Of a stretch of DNA of 64,000 nucleotides, positions 34,601-44,600 are shown one piece after another. A model generated the notes under the pieces. The model was not told the origin of the DNA. It worked only from the letters and a program-made list of their open reading frames with translations, and searched no databases. Source of the DNA: Rhodoblastus sp. 17X3 (GTDB lineage: Bacteria; Pseudomonadota; Alphaproteobacteria; Rhizobiales; Beijerinckiaceae); contig NZ_JASHHX010000004.1 of the NCBI RefSeq assembly GCF_030056575.1, positions 62,001 to 126,000 of the forward strand, given 5' to 3'. Position 1 is the first letter of the stretch. Every line of letters starts with the position of its first letter. The translations under genes and the position numbers were made by a program.

Positions 34601-36835
34601 AACCTCAAGGACAACATCGCCGAGATCAAAGCAGCGGGCGAATCCGACCAGTTCCTGCCAGCGCTGTTTTGCTCGCCGACCATGGAGCTCGGCGTCGACA
34701 TCTCAGCGCTCAACGCGGTCTATTTACGCAATGTGCCGCCGACGCCAGCCAACTATGCGCAACGGGCGGGTCGCGCCGGCCGCTCGGGCCAGGCGGCGTC
34801 GATCATCACCTATTGCGCCGCCCAGTCGCCGCACGACCAGTATTTCTTCGAGCGGCGCAACGAGATGGTGGTTGGCGTCGTGCGGCCTCCCGCGCTCGAC
34901 ATCACCAACGAAGAGCTCGTCCGTTCACACCTTCACGCCGTCTGGCTCGCCGAGGCGAAACTCGCGCTATCGCCAGACATTCCTGAGATTCTCGACCTCA
35001 AGCAGCCCGATTTCCCGCTCAAGCAGAAGGTCGTCGAAATCATCGACCAACCGTACCTGGCGACGCGGGCGGTCGCACCCATGCAGCGCGTGCTGGACCA
35101 AATCCTGGCGTCGGTCGGAGGTCGTCCGCCGGCATGGCTGGCCGACCGCACTGACTTCGTGCGCGAGGTCGCGACTGCGGCGCCCAAAGAGTTCGACCGC
35201 GCCTTCGATCGCTGGCGCGAACTTTACAACTCTGCGCGCACCCAGCTGACGACAGCCAACGCCCAGTCTGAGATCACCGGTCTTTCGGGAGCGGACCGCC
35301 GCAAGATCAAGGCCGCGCAGATGCAGGCGAGCGACCAGATCGCGATCCTCGAGCAGGGCAAGGCGACCAGCGGTTCGGACTTCTACTCATACCGCTATCT
35401 CGCAACCGAGGGCTTCCTGCCGGGCTACAATTTCCCGAGGTTGCCGCTCTACGCCTTCATCCCGGGCGAAGGCAGGCAGGGCGCTTTCCTGCAGCGCGCG
35501 CGATTCCTTGCGATCGCGGAGTTTGGGCCCCGCAGTCTGATCTACCACGAGGGCCGCGCCTATCGCGTCATGAAGGCCAAGCTCCCGCCGGAAGTGCGAA
35601 CCGGCGATGGTTCCGAACTCGCGACCAAGGATATCTATATTTGTCCGAACTGCGGCGCGTGCCATGAAGGCAGCGTCGAGCGCTGCCATGCCTGCAATGG
35701 CCCCATGGCTGGCGAAGATCCTGTCAAAGGCACGCTGCGCATCGACAACGTCGAGGCCGCCCCCACCGAGCGGATCACCGCCAACGACGAGGAGCGTGTG
35801 CGCCAGGGCTTCGAGATCCAGACAGTCTTCGCTTGGCCGAGAAAGAATGGTCGCGTCCAGGTCACGGAGGGCGACTTCCGATGCGATGACGTGTCCATCT
35901 TGGCGCTGCAATATGCGAACAGCGCAGAGATCAGCCGCATCAACAAAGGCCTGAAGCGCCGGAAGAACCAGACCGTCTATGGCTTCAACATCGACTCGCG
36001 CACTGGCTACTGGGCGAAATCGGACGACGAAGATCCTGACGTAGACCTGCCGCCCGACGTCGAGCGGCCGGTTCGCATCGTGCCGATCGTGCGCGACCGC
36101 AAGAACGCCCTTCACATCCGGTTCAGGGAGCCCGAAGCCTACGAACCGTCGACGATCGCCACCGTGCAGCACGCACTGATGCGCGGCATCGAAGTCGTCT
36201 ACCAGCTTGAAGAGGGTGAGATCCTGGGAGAGCCTTTGCCCTCGCGAGGCGACCGTCGCGCCATCCTGACCTATGAGGCGACCGAAGGAGGCGCCGGCGT
36301 TCTCAACCGGCTCGTCGAAGACCCAGACGCAATCGGCAAGATTGCACGCGAAGCCCTCAAATTGATGCACTTCGACAAGGTCGACGAGGCGATCGCCGCC
36401 GGCGACGCCAGCCTTTTGGTTGACCACGAACACGAAGCTTGCGTGCGCGGCTGCTACCGCTGCCTGCTCTCCTATTTCAACCAGCCCGATCACGAATTGA
36501 TCGACCGCATCAGCCCCGAGGCCAAACAACTGCTCGTCGATTTGGCGCGCGGCCAAGTCGTGCTGGCGGCGCCAGGCCCGCGGCCGGAATCGCCCGACGG
36601 CTGGCGGGCCGCCTTCAACGATGCGGGCATTCCCGACCCCGATGCCGACGCCGTCCAATTCGCGGATCAATCCATGGATTACGTCTGGCGCAGCCATTTC
36701 GTGGCGGCCTGTAAGGCGCCGATCGGCGACACGGCGCGCAACATCGCCGAGAGCAAAGGTTGGACGGTTTTCGAATTGCCCGCGAACCCGTCTGAAAACA
36801 TCCCCGCGGCAATGATTCTGAGCCTGACGGAATGA
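31673..36835 (+). CDS. DEAD/DEAH helicase with C-terminal DUF1998 (MZB) domain, DruE/DrmA-DrmB-like
   Basis: A 1720-residue SF2 helicase. Walker A is VTTGTGSGKSLCFFVP (about residues 104-119), the DEAH-like box is LVLDELHTYRGRQGAD (about 225-240), and the helicase C-domain has SPTMELGVDISALN and QRAGRAGRSGQ (about 1000-1040). Cysteine pairs occur at CRECGQ and CPNCGACHEGSVERCHAC, and the end carries the DUF1998 signature EATEGGAGVLNRL and CVRGCYRCLLSYFNQPDH. Size and layout match Druantia DruE or a fusion of DISARM DrmA with DrmB. ATG at 31673 has GAGG nine bases upstream; a TTG at 31649 is less likely. First gene of a seven-gene run. Confidence 0.85.
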   Translation: MKAFEFDHQLIDTYARFSRSFSTIRSPDIAEEINRQYDAGRFWPDALLSLNPRFLPGPTIDDLVASGDLDEATGKIFRFGADPLRFHRHQGQAIAKARAGQSYVVTTGTGSGKSLCFFVPIVDAILRARKAGRPRRTSAIIVYPMNALANSQIKEIEKFISQSGLADDIKPVVRRYTGQESQEERQRIAANPPDILLTNFMMAELLLTRQDDLDAKVVDNASGLEFLVLDELHTYRGRQGADVAILVRRLRNRCALDKPLICIGTSATMASEGSDTRRAQAVADVASRLFGAAIGPDAVIDESLDRATDDRLTLSDIRPKLAQALTSDLPDDLSDAVLKRHPLAIWAELAIGLDDGQTLKRKKPIPFEVAVQLLSDDSGVAVDICRTSFEQFLTRVSLPETERGGLGAAAFIAFKLHRFISGAGEIYTTLAARPRRVLFDGQLEDPEAPGNRLYPTRFCRECGQEVHVVTKLQDDDGVRFLPRSIDDTPIDGDESEVAGYLTPTANGDPNYVFDGTIDNYPEDWREERGGIERLRSNRKGREPVMMTVATDGRYDTSGRPFWFIPGKFGFCPCCQHQPVSGMRERSKLAGLSGEGRSSATTLLVSTALEWMNRPESGVPQQKRKLLGFTDNRQDAALQAGHFNDYLFVSLLRGAILRAVLDAGESGMTEDEFGLRVVRALGFTAANKEARIHWMLDHEAGAVVREDAQRALQKVIAHRVWTDLRRGWRFTNPSLSVLKLIDVEFIGLDDIAGDLESLVAILPDFANLDLDKRKKTLKDILSAMLEGLAVGTEALDLTVLDTVAQKSRNLLRAPWAIDQKENPRSRTNLHLQAPTVGLREEQTILRGGHNSRIARLVNRKSILGVKLKRDDYLAFMTGLLQLFAREGLVTAVDVEADQQGWRLSPSAVRIVPGEAVRNGGAQGNRYFHELYNAIAEDLKQGRSSFWGLEGREHTAQVSQKQREWREWRFRFEDDDRKNLKDNIAEIKAAGESDQFLPALFCSPTMELGVDISALNAVYLRNVPPTPANYAQRAGRAGRSGQAASIITYCAAQSPHDQYFFERRNEMVVGVVRPPALDITNEELVRSHLHAVWLAEAKLALSPDIPEILDLKQPDFPLKQKVVEIIDQPYLATRAVAPMQRVLDQILASVGGRPPAWLADRTDFVREVATAAPKEFDRAFDRWRELYNSARTQLTTANAQSEITGLSGADRRKIKAAQMQASDQIAILEQGKATSGSDFYSYRYLATEGFLPGYNFPRLPLYAFIPGEGRQGAFLQRARFLAIAEFGPRSLIYHEGRAYRVMKAKLPPEVRTGDGSELATKDIYICPNCGACHEGSVERCHACNGPMAGEDPVKGTLRIDNVEAAPTERITANDEERVRQGFEIQTVFAWPRKNGRVQVTEGDFRCDDVSILALQYANSAEISRINKGLKRRKNQTVYGFNIDSRTGYWAKSDDEDPDVDLPPDVERPVRIVPIVRDRKNALHIRFREPEAYEPSTIATVQHALMRGIEVVYQLEEGEILGEPLPSRGDRRAILTYEATEGGAGVLNRLVEDPDAIGKIAREALKLMHFDKVDEAIAAGDASLLVDHEHEACVRGCYRCLLSYFNQPDHELIDRISPEAKQLLVDLARGQVVLAAPGPRPESPDGWRAAFNDAGIPDPDADAVQFADQSMDYVWRSHFVAACKAPIGDTARNIAESKGWTVFELPANPSENIPAAMILSLTE

Positions 36836-36839
36836 CCCA

Positions 36840-39605
36840 ATGACCATGAACTTTTCGCCCGGCGATCTCGTCCGCGCCCGCGGCCGCGAGTGGGTGGCGC
36901 TGCCATCCCCGCGCGAGGGCGTTCTCGCCCTTCGCCCTCTTTCAGGCAGCGAAAACGACACCATTGTCCTCGATCCGGCGCTCGAACTCCTGCCCGTCGA
37001 GCCGGCGCGGTTCGACCTGCCGGCGGACGCTGCGCCGACGGTGCAGGCGAAAGCCGCGCTGCTCGCCGACGCCATGCGACTGACGCTGCGGCGCGGCGCC
37101 GGACCATTCCGATCGGCGGCGCAACTTGCCTTCGAGCCGAGGACATATCAGCTCGTGCCACTCTTGATGGCGTTGCGGATGCAGGCGCCACGGATTCTGA
37201 TCGCCGACGACGTCGGCGTCGGCAAGACGATCGAGGCGGGGTTGATCCTGCGCGAACTCATGGATCGCGGAGAACTCGACGCGTTTTCGGTACTATGCCC
37301 GCCGCATCTCGTCGAGCAATGGGTCGGCGAACTCAAGTCCCGCTTCGGCATCGAAGCAGTCGGCGTCACGTCGGGAACAGCTGCGCGTCTTGAACGGGGC
37401 CTGCCAATCGCCCAGACGCTGTTCGACGCCTATCCGTTCACCGTTGTCAGCCTCGACTACATCAAGGCCGACAAGCGGCGTGAAGGATTCGCCCGCGCTT
37501 GCCCCGACCTCGTCGTAGTCGACGAGGCCCACGCCTGCGTCGGCACGCATAAGGGCAAGCAGCAGCGCTTCGAGCTCCTGTCCGGCCTCGCCGCCGATCC
37601 CGAACGGCGGATGATCCTGCTGACCGCGACGCCGCACTCCGGTGATGAGGACGCTTTCAGCCGCCTGTTGTCTCTGATCGATCCGGATTTCGCATCGCTG
37701 AACTTCGACGACGCCAGGTTTCGAGAGCGGCTGGCGCGGCATTTCGTGCAGCGCAGGCGCATCGACATCACCTCAGGCGACTGGGGCGAGGATCAAGCCT
37801 TCCCGAAACACGAGACAGCAGACTTTTCCTACCGGCTTTCGCGACCACATCTCGATTTCCAGGAAGCCGTCATCGACTATTGCCTCGGCGTCGTGTCGAA
37901 GGCGGGCTCCGGCTTGCGCGAACGCCGCCTGGCGTTCTGGGGCACTCTCGCGCTGATGCGCTGTGTCGGCTCATCGCCAGCCGCAGCGTTGAGCGCGTTG
38001 CGCAACCGGGCATCGAACGAGAGCGATCGCCTCGAGACGCAGATTTACGACGAGGATGGCGACGACGAAGACGCCGTTGACCTCGAACCCGGCGCGGTTT
38101 TCAACCTCGATCCGGCGCTGCAGGCGCTGATCGACCGCGCAGAAGGGCTGCTCAAGAGCCCCGATCCCAAGCTTACCGCCCTGATCGATGCCTTGACGCC
38201 GCTTATCAAAAATGGCGCTAACCCGGTCGTCTTCTGCCGTTATCTCGCCACGGCCGAATATGTGCGCAACGCCCTGCGCAAGGCGTTTCCGAAGCTCACC
38301 GTCGAGGCGGTGACCGGCGTGCTGACGCCCGACGAGCGCCGCGACCGCGTCGCCGACATGGCGCCAGCCGACGACGCCAAGGAAACCCAACGCCTTCTCG
38401 TCGCCACCGACTGCCTGTCGGAAGGCATCAACCTGCAACTGCTGTTCGACACCGTCGTCCACTACGACCTGTCTTGGAACCCGACCCGCCATCAACAGCG
38501 GGAAGGGCGCGTCGACCGCTTCGGCCAGCCGGCCAAGGTGGTCCGCTCGATCATGATGTTCTCCCCCGATAGCGCCATCGACGGCGCCGTGCTCGAAGTC
38601 ATCCTCAACAAAGCGAAGAAAATCCGCGAGGCGACCGGCATCACTGTTCCCTTGCCGGACGACCGCGGGCCGCTCACCGACGCATTGATGGCGGCGGTGA
38701 TGCTGCGCCGCGGCGGCGTGCAGCAACTCGCCCTCGACCTGCGCCTCGAAGACGGCGCCAAGGCGATGGACGCGCGCTGGCGCGACGCCATGGAAAACGA
38801 GAAGAAATCCCGCGCCCGCTTCGCCCAGAATGCGATGAAACCGCAGGAGGTCGTGCCGGAATGGCAGAAGGTCAAGACCTTCCTCGGCTCACCGGCTGAC
38901 GCGAAAGTCTTCGTCGAGCGCGCCATGTCGCGCTTCGGCGTGCCGGTCGAACACAAGAAATCTCTGCTCCTCGCTCATGTCCACGCGCTCCAAACGGGCT
39001 TACGGGAACGATTAGAGCAGGGCGGCCTCGCTGGCACGGTTCGTCTCGCTTTAGCCGAGCCGGCTCCATCCGGCGCAACGCTGTTGACCCGCACCCACCC
39101 GCTGACCGCGACCCTTGCGGAAGCCCTGGTCGAAGCCTCGCTCGAACCGGAAAGCCTGACCAATCTCGGCGTTGGCCGCGTTGGCGCCTGGCCGACGCCG
39201 GCGGTGCAGCAGCTGACCCGTCTGGCGCTGTTGCGCATCCGCTTCAAACTGACCATCCACGCTCGCAAGGAGCGCCTGCTGCTCGCGGAAGAAGCGGCGC
39301 TGGTCGCAATCCAGGGTCAATCGATTGTTGCTGACGGCGAAGCGGCGCGCGGCCTCATCAACACGCCCGCTGCCGCAGATCTCGCGCCGGTGGCCCGCGA
39401 CCGGTTCATCGGTAAGGCCAAGGATGACTTGCAGAACCTGCTCGACGGCCCGTTGGCTCAATTCGTCAAGACGCGGGCGGAGCAGCTCATGCGCGACCAT
39501 GCGCGCCTGCGCGCCGCGGCAGGCTCCTCGTCGCGCGTCACCGTCGATGCCGTCATGCCGCCCGATGTCATCGGGCTCTTCGTCTTGATTCCGAGCGAGG
39601 TCTGA
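36840..39605 (+). CDS. drmD: SNF2-family helicase, DrmD-like
   Basis: A 921-residue ATPase. Walker A is IADDVGVGKTIEAGLIL (K129), the DEAH box is LVVVDEAHACVG (218-221), motif III is LLTATPHSGDEDAF, and the C-terminal lobe has LVATDCLSEGINLQLLF and HQQREGRVDRFGQ. This order and spacing fit the SNF2-like DrmD of class 1 DISARM and related RapA-like proteins. DrmD usually sits beside an adenine methylase gene, as here. It starts four bases after the helicase stop and ends three bases before the methyltransferase start. Confidence 0.85.
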   Translation: MTMNFSPGDLVRARGREWVALPSPREGVLALRPLSGSENDTIVLDPALELLPVEPARFDLPADAAPTVQAKAALLADAMRLTLRRGAGPFRSAAQLAFEPRTYQLVPLLMALRMQAPRILIADDVGVGKTIEAGLILRELMDRGELDAFSVLCPPHLVEQWVGELKSRFGIEAVGVTSGTAARLERGLPIAQTLFDAYPFTVVSLDYIKADKRREGFARACPDLVVVDEAHACVGTHKGKQQRFELLSGLAADPERRMILLTATPHSGDEDAFSRLLSLIDPDFASLNFDDARFRERLARHFVQRRRIDITSGDWGEDQAFPKHETADFSYRLSRPHLDFQEAVIDYCLGVVSKAGSGLRERRLAFWGTLALMRCVGSSPAAALSALRNRASNESDRLETQIYDEDGDDEDAVDLEPGAVFNLDPALQALIDRAEGLLKSPDPKLTALIDALTPLIKNGANPVVFCRYLATAEYVRNALRKAFPKLTVEAVTGVLTPDERRDRVADMAPADDAKETQRLLVATDCLSEGINLQLLFDTVVHYDLSWNPTRHQQREGRVDRFGQPAKVVRSIMMFSPDSAIDGAVLEVILNKAKKIREATGITVPLPDDRGPLTDALMAAVMLRRGGVQQLALDLRLEDGAKAMDARWRDAMENEKKSRARFAQNAMKPQEVVPEWQKVKTFLGSPADAKVFVERAMSRFGVPVEHKKSLLLAHVHALQTGLRERLEQGGLAGTVRLALAEPAPSGATLLTRTHPLTATLAEALVEASLEPESLTNLGVGRVGAWPTPAVQQLTRLALLRIRFKLTIHARKERLLLAEEAALVAIQGQSIVADGEAARGLINTPAAADLAPVARDRFIGKAKDDLQNLLDGPLAQFVKTRAEQLMRDHARLRAAAGSSSRVTVDAVMPPDVIGLFVLIPSEV

Positions 39606-39608
39606 GTC

Positions 39609-42600
39609 ATGGCCCGCAAACCCGTCACCGACATGTCGGCGTGGCCGTCGCTTACATTGGAAGGAAGCCTGATCGCGCCTGCCATGGTCGCGCAGATTTC
39701 CCAGCCCAAGGAGGACGGCGACACGCGCGAAGGCTACGGCGTCCGCAAGGGCCTGACCATCCGTGACGAGATCTCAACCGCCTTCCGTGTCGGCCAATCG
39801 CACTATGACGCCTTCGCCAAGCTCGACAATCCGTCACTTGAAGCGACGAAGCGCTTCGTCCGCGACTTCCTGAAGGAGACCTTCGGTTTCGACGATCTCG
39901 CGCCACACGCCGGCGCGGTCGCATTCGTTGCCGGCGAGCGCGCGCCGGTCGTGGTCGCGCCGCGCAGCGATGACAAGCTCGACCGCCGCAGCCCAACGCT
40001 ATCGATCGAACGGTCGCTGTCGCCGGCCTTCGCGCTGCAAGACTACCTCAACGACCACGACAACGCGTTGTGGGGCCTCGTCACCAATGGCGCAACGATC
40101 CGGCTGATGCGGGACAACGCCTCGCTGACGCGGCCGGCCTATATCGAAGCCGATCTTGCCCAAATCTTCGCCAATGAGGACGCCGCCTCCTTCGCGGCCC
40201 TGTGGCTGCTTATCCACCGCAGCCGTTTCGGCGTCGCCGGCGCCCCGGCGTCCGACTGCGCGCTGGAACGCTGGCGCGATGCAGGCGCCCGAGAGGGCGA
40301 GGCCGCCCGCGACCGCCTTGCCGATCAGGTTCGGGAAGCGCTCAAAATTCTGGGTTCAGGCTTTCTCGAAGCCAATCCGGATCTCTCATCAAAACTGAAA
40401 TCCGGCGAGCTCGACCTGACCGAATGGTTCAACGAACTGCTTCGTCTGGTTTATCGCCTGATCTTCCTCATGGTGGCCGAGGATCGAAACCTCCTCCATC
40501 CGGAAAAGGCCAAGCCGGAAGCGCGCAAGCTTTACGCAGACGGCTACGGCTTCGCCACGCTCCGCGCCCAGTGTTTCCGCGCTGCAACCTGGGACCGGCA
40601 CCACGACCGCTATGAAGGGATTAAGGTCGTCTTCCGCGCCTTGACCCATGGCCAGGACGCACTCGCCCTTCCCGCTCTTGGCGGTCTTTTCAGGGAAGAC
40701 AAATTACCACACCTCGAAACTGCGCGCCTGCGCAACAAGGCCTTCATGGCGGCGCTCTACCACCTGTCGTGGCTTTCCGAGAAAGCCGGCATGGTTCCGG
40801 TCAACTGGCGCGCGATGAAAACCGAGGAATTGGGATCAGTCTACGAATCCCTCCTCGAACTGCAGCCGCAGCTCGGCAATGACGGCAAGACGCTCGTCTT
40901 TGCCTCAGAAGCAGCCGAGCAGAAGGGCAACCAGCGCAAGACGACAGGTTCCTATTATACGCCGGACAGTCTGGTTCAGGCTCTGCTCGACACCGCGCTC
41001 GATCCCGTCCTCGACAAGATCGAAGCCGAGGCCGCCGAACCGGCAAAGGCCCTGCTGAAACTCGCTGTCATCGACCCGGCCTGCGGCTCGGGCCATTTCT
41101 TGCTCGGGGCTGCCAGCCGCATCGCTGCCCGTCTGGCCCGAATCCGCGCCGAGGGCGCGCCCTCCCTCGCCGATTTCCGCCATGCGCTACGCGACGTCGC
41201 CCGCAATTGTATCTATGGCGTCGATCGCAATCCAATGGCGGTGGAGTTGACGAAGGTCGCGCTCTGGATCGAGACTGTCGATCCAGGCCTTCCTCTGGGC
41301 TTTTTTGACGCGCAGATCCGCTGCGGCGACGCGCTGCTCGGCGTTTTCGATCTCAAGGTTTTGCAGGAAGGAATCCCTGACGCCGCCTACAAGCCGCTGG
41401 CCGGCGACGACAAGGACACCGCGAAATATTACCTGCAAACCAACCGTGCCGCGACATCAGGCCAGGGTGGTTTTGATTTCGGCGCAGGCCAGGCCGCCAT
41501 GCCGGAAATCCAGCCGTTGGCCCTGGATTTCTCAGCCTTTCACGATCTTCCTGAGGATAGCGTCGACCAGATCACCGCCAAGGCCGCGCGCTTCAAGGAC
41601 CTGCGCAAACAATCATCCTTCGTCCGCGCCAAAGCCGCAGCGGACCTCTATATCGCGGCCTTTCTGTTGCCGAAAATCGGGGGCGCGCCGTCAGGAGCCA
41701 CGGCCCGCAGCATACCCACGACTGAAGAGCTCTGGATGGCGCTCAATCAGGGCAAAATCCGGAACGCGATGTTGGATGCTCCCAAAGCGGCACGCCATGC
41801 TCGGGCCTTCCACTGGCCGCTCGAATTTCTGGATGTGATGCAGCGCGGCGGGTTTGATGTCGTTCTTGGAAATCCGCCATGGGAACGGATCAAGCTGCAG
41901 GAACAGGAGTTCTTTGCGGCCCGCAGCCCGGAGATCGCCAACGCACCAAACAAGGCCGCTCGCGATCGGCTAATCAAATTGCTGGCCGCCGCACCCGAGG
42001 GCAGCGCCGAACGAGGCTTACATAACAACTTTACTTCCGCCAAGCGAGACGCAGAAGCGGCCAGCGAGTTTGTCCGCTTAGCGATGGAAGATGGCGGACG
42101 CTTTGCGATGACAGGCCGAGGCGATGTCAACACATACGCGCTGTTCGCCGAGTTATTCCTGACGCTTGCATCGGATCGCGGCCGTGCCGGTGTGATCGTG
42201 CCGGCCGGCATCGCAACAGATGCGACGACAGCAGCGTTTTTCGGAGAACTGATCTCAAGAGGGCGTCTGGCGAGCTTGCTTTCGCTTGAGAATGAAGAAT
42301 TCGTCTTTCCCAACGTTCACCACGCATTTCGATTTGCGCTTCTGACGCTTCAAGCCTCGAACTCAAATGCGAGGCCTGAATTTGTTTTTTTTGCGCGACA
42401 ACCTGGTCAACTATTTGATGTTGATCGACGATTTTCTTTGTCACCGGCAGACATCGTTCGTATCAATCCCAACACCAAGACTGCGCCGGTCTTCCGCTCA
42501 CGCGCTGACGCCGAGCTCGCGACCAAGATCTACGGCCGAGTCCCGGTGTTGATCGACGAGAGTAAGGGGCCGAACGGCAATGCTTGGGGAATGTCGTTCG

Positions 42601-43526
42601 CGCGCCTGTTCGATATGTCAAATGACAGCAATCTATTTCGCACCGCCAAGCAACTTGAGGAGGAAGGCTTCGCCCGCGAAGGAGTGGATTGGACGCATGA
42701 CGCCGAGCATTTCGTGCCGCTTTATGAGGCAAAGATGATTCATCAATTCGACCATCGCTGGGCTACCTTCGATGCCAGCGAGAGCCGTGATGCGACCTTC
42801 GATGAGAAGGCTCGCGCCAATTTTGAAGCGGAGCCGCGCTACTGGGTGCCTAAGAACGAAGTAGTAGGCCGCTTGACCGAAAAAGGTTGGTCCGGCGGCT
42901 GGCTTATTGGCTGGCGACGGATTTCCGGTATCGAGAAAATCAGAACCGTGATCGCCTCCGCCACCCCAGCAGTCGGGATGGGTGACAGCATCTTCCTCAT
43001 GTTACCTACCAAGGAGAAAAGCCCCAATTTAAGTGCAGCGCTCTTGGGCTGTCTCTCGTCCATGACGTTCGACTTCACCGCGCGCACAAAAATGGGGGGA
43101 ACAAACCTTAACTATTTTATCATGGAGCAGCTTCCAGTCCTCCCGCCGTCTGCTTATAGCGAATACGCTCTCGCCTACATCACGCCGCGAGTATTGGAAC
43201 TAACATATACTAGCCATTCGATGGAGCAGTTCGCGCGCGACCTGGGTTATGATGGCCCGCCTTTCGTCTGGGACGAGGACCGCCGTGCACTACTGCGCGC
43301 CGATCTCGACGCCTTCTATGCCGGTGCCTACCGCCTGACGCGCGACGAACTGCGCTACATCCTCGACCCCGCCGATGTGATGGGCCCCGACTATCCGTCC
43401 GAGACTTTTCGTGTGCTGAAGGACAAGGAAAATAAGCAATACGGCGAATACCGCACCCGCCGCCTCGTTCTCGCCGCCTGGGACCGGATGGAGGCGAACG
43501 GCGAATTCGCGGCGATGGGGATGTGA
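39609..43526 (+). CDS. drmMI: Eco57I-class N6-adenine DNA methyltransferase, DrmMI-like
   Basis: A 1305-residue protein. SAM-binding motif I is DPACGSGHFLLGAASRI (near residue 488), and the adenine-methylase motif IV is VVLGNPPWERIK (NPPW near residue 754). An N-terminal nuclease-like or recognition region of about 400 residues includes FVRDFLKETFGF. A target-recognition region follows motif IV and ends with a PLQ/TaqI-like specificity fold (IEKIRTVIASATP). In DISARM class 1 DrmMI marks self DNA; I expect the same here. No intact PD-(D/E)xK triad was identified by eye. It overlaps the HNH gene by four bases. Confidence 0.85.
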   Translation: MARKPVTDMSAWPSLTLEGSLIAPAMVAQISQPKEDGDTREGYGVRKGLTIRDEISTAFRVGQSHYDAFAKLDNPSLEATKRFVRDFLKETFGFDDLAPHAGAVAFVAGERAPVVVAPRSDDKLDRRSPTLSIERSLSPAFALQDYLNDHDNALWGLVTNGATIRLMRDNASLTRPAYIEADLAQIFANEDAASFAALWLLIHRSRFGVAGAPASDCALERWRDAGAREGEAARDRLADQVREALKILGSGFLEANPDLSSKLKSGELDLTEWFNELLRLVYRLIFLMVAEDRNLLHPEKAKPEARKLYADGYGFATLRAQCFRAATWDRHHDRYEGIKVVFRALTHGQDALALPALGGLFREDKLPHLETARLRNKAFMAALYHLSWLSEKAGMVPVNWRAMKTEELGSVYESLLELQPQLGNDGKTLVFASEAAEQKGNQRKTTGSYYTPDSLVQALLDTALDPVLDKIEAEAAEPAKALLKLAVIDPACGSGHFLLGAASRIAARLARIRAEGAPSLADFRHALRDVARNCIYGVDRNPMAVELTKVALWIETVDPGLPLGFFDAQIRCGDALLGVFDLKVLQEGIPDAAYKPLAGDDKDTAKYYLQTNRAATSGQGGFDFGAGQAAMPEIQPLALDFSAFHDLPEDSVDQITAKAARFKDLRKQSSFVRAKAAADLYIAAFLLPKIGGAPSGATARSIPTTEELWMALNQGKIRNAMLDAPKAARHARAFHWPLEFLDVMQRGGFDVVLGNPPWERIKLQEQEFFAARSPEIANAPNKAARDRLIKLLAAAPEGSAERGLHNNFTSAKRDAEAASEFVRLAMEDGGRFAMTGRGDVNTYALFAELFLTLASDRGRAGVIVPAGIATDATTAAFFGELISRGRLASLLSLENEEFVFPNVHHAFRFALLTLQASNSNARPEFVFFARQPGQLFDVDRRFSLSPADIVRINPNTKTAPVFRSRADAELATKIYGRVPVLIDESKGPNGNAWGMSFARLFDMSNDSNLFRTAKQLEEEGFAREGVDWTHDAEHFVPLYEAKMIHQFDHRWATFDASESRDATFDEKARANFEAEPRYWVPKNEVVGRLTEKGWSGGWLIGWRRISGIEKIRTVIASATPAVGMGDSIFLMLPTKEKSPNLSAALLGCLSSMTFDFTARTKMGGTNLNYFIMEQLPVLPPSAYSEYALAYITPRVLELTYTSHSMEQFARDLGYDGPPFVWDEDRRALLRADLDAFYAGAYRLTRDELRYILDPADVMGPDYPSETFRVLKDKENKQYGEYRTRRLVLAAWDRMEANGEFAAMGM

Positions 43527-44308
43527 TGATCGAGACCCCTCAATCCTTCATCGTCCGCCAAGAATGCGACAAGGCCACGTTCCAGAACGGCTACCGCAAA
43601 CCCCAAGGCGAAACGGCGGGCTGGGTGGCCTATGGTTCGACGACAGCGCACGGCACGATCCATCTCGCCGCCAGCGGCCCGAACGGCCCGTGGTTCCTGG
43701 CGCTCGACCACGCCGGCGTCATACAGGAATTGAACCTGTCCAAATTGGACATGCCCGGCCCCGGCCTCGCCCGCTATGCCTTCGACACCCTCGGCGCGCT
43801 CTATAAGATTCTGCCTCGGATCTACAGGTTGGCGGTCAGCCTCCCTGATGCGCCACTTCTCGCCTTCCAGGCGAAGGTCAAGGACCTGCCGAAAACCACC
43901 GAGGCCGAGCGATTGATCGTCCAGCGAGTCGGACAGGACATTTTCCGCGCGGCGCTAGACAATTATTGGGGCGGCGCCTGCGCCATCACGGGCATCACCG
44001 ACCGCGCCCTCCTTCGCGCCAGCCACATCAAACGCTGGGCGGATTGCAAGACGGACGAAGAGCGCCTCGACGTCCACAACGGCATCCTTCTCGCCGCCCA
44101 TTACGATGCCGCTTTCGACGCCGCGCTGATCACCTTCGCGAAGGATGCAAAGCTGCTCTATTCGCTGCACCTCAGTTCAGACGCGGTCGCGCTGCTGACA
44201 CCGCCAGCCGCGATTATGTTCAGACTTTCCGACGAACATCAGCGATACCTCGACCATCATCGCATACGGTTTGCCGCGCTGAACGACGCTGCGAAGGCCG
44301 AAAAATGA
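43523..44308 (+). CDS. HNH endonuclease
   Basis: A 261-residue protein. The C-terminal HNH_2 domain reads GACAITGITDRALLRASHIKRW...DVHNGILLAAHYDAAFD, with the histidine of SHIK, the asparagine of HNG and the downstream aspartate typical of this nuclease subgroup. The N-terminal half (residues 1-135) is an uncharacterised domain. It is coupled to the methyltransferase (ATGA) and to the small gene after it. A nuclease encoded directly with a methylase suggests the cleavage arm of the system; this is inference. Confidence 0.85.
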   Translation: MMIETPQSFIVRQECDKATFQNGYRKPQGETAGWVAYGSTTAHGTIHLAASGPNGPWFLALDHAGVIQELNLSKLDMPGPGLARYAFDTLGALYKILPRIYRLAVSLPDAPLLAFQAKVKDLPKTTEAERLIVQRVGQDIFRAALDNYWGGACAITGITDRALLRASHIKRWADCKTDEERLDVHNGILLAAHYDAAFDAALITFAKDAKLLYSLHLSSDAVALLTPPAAIMFRLSDEHQRYLDHHRIRFAALNDAAKAEK

Positions 44309-44580
44309 ACGAGCAACTCATTACATTTCTCAAGGCCGCGCTGGAGTGCAGCGTGTACGTCAGCCCACTCGATCCCGGCCTGACAGGCGAAGAACTTATG
44401 CTCCCGGAGCGCGACGCGATCGAGGCGGTGATCGCCTTCGTGCCGAAGCACTTCGGCGCGGTTCAAATCTTGCATTTTAATTTTGGCCGATCATCAAAAA
44501 GGAGCAGCCGTCGGAACCGTGATCGTATCAACATGATAGACGCGGACATTCGGGCGCATTATCCGGGTGTCGCTCGGTGA
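44305..44580 (+). CDS. Small protein, hypothetical
   Basis: A 91-residue ORF starting at ATG 44305 within the HNH stop (ATGA) and ending at the start of the metallo-hydrolase. The sequence begins MNEQLITFLKAALECSVYVSP and ends with a basic tail. I recognise no family. The double overlap with neighbours makes it a likely real gene and a member of the operon. Confidence 0.6.
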   Translation: MNEQLITFLKAALECSVYVSPLDPGLTGEELMLPERDAIEAVIAFVPKHFGAVQILHFNFGRSSKRSSRRNRDRINMIDADIRAHYPGVAR

Positions 44581-44600
44581 TTTTTCGAAGAGGTGGGGGG

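Noticed and set aside
31673-44308. Calling the first four genes a complete DISARM system
   Set aside because: No PLD-fold DrmC was seen, and the DUF1998 part is fused to the helicase, so only DISARM-like or Druantia-like is supported.
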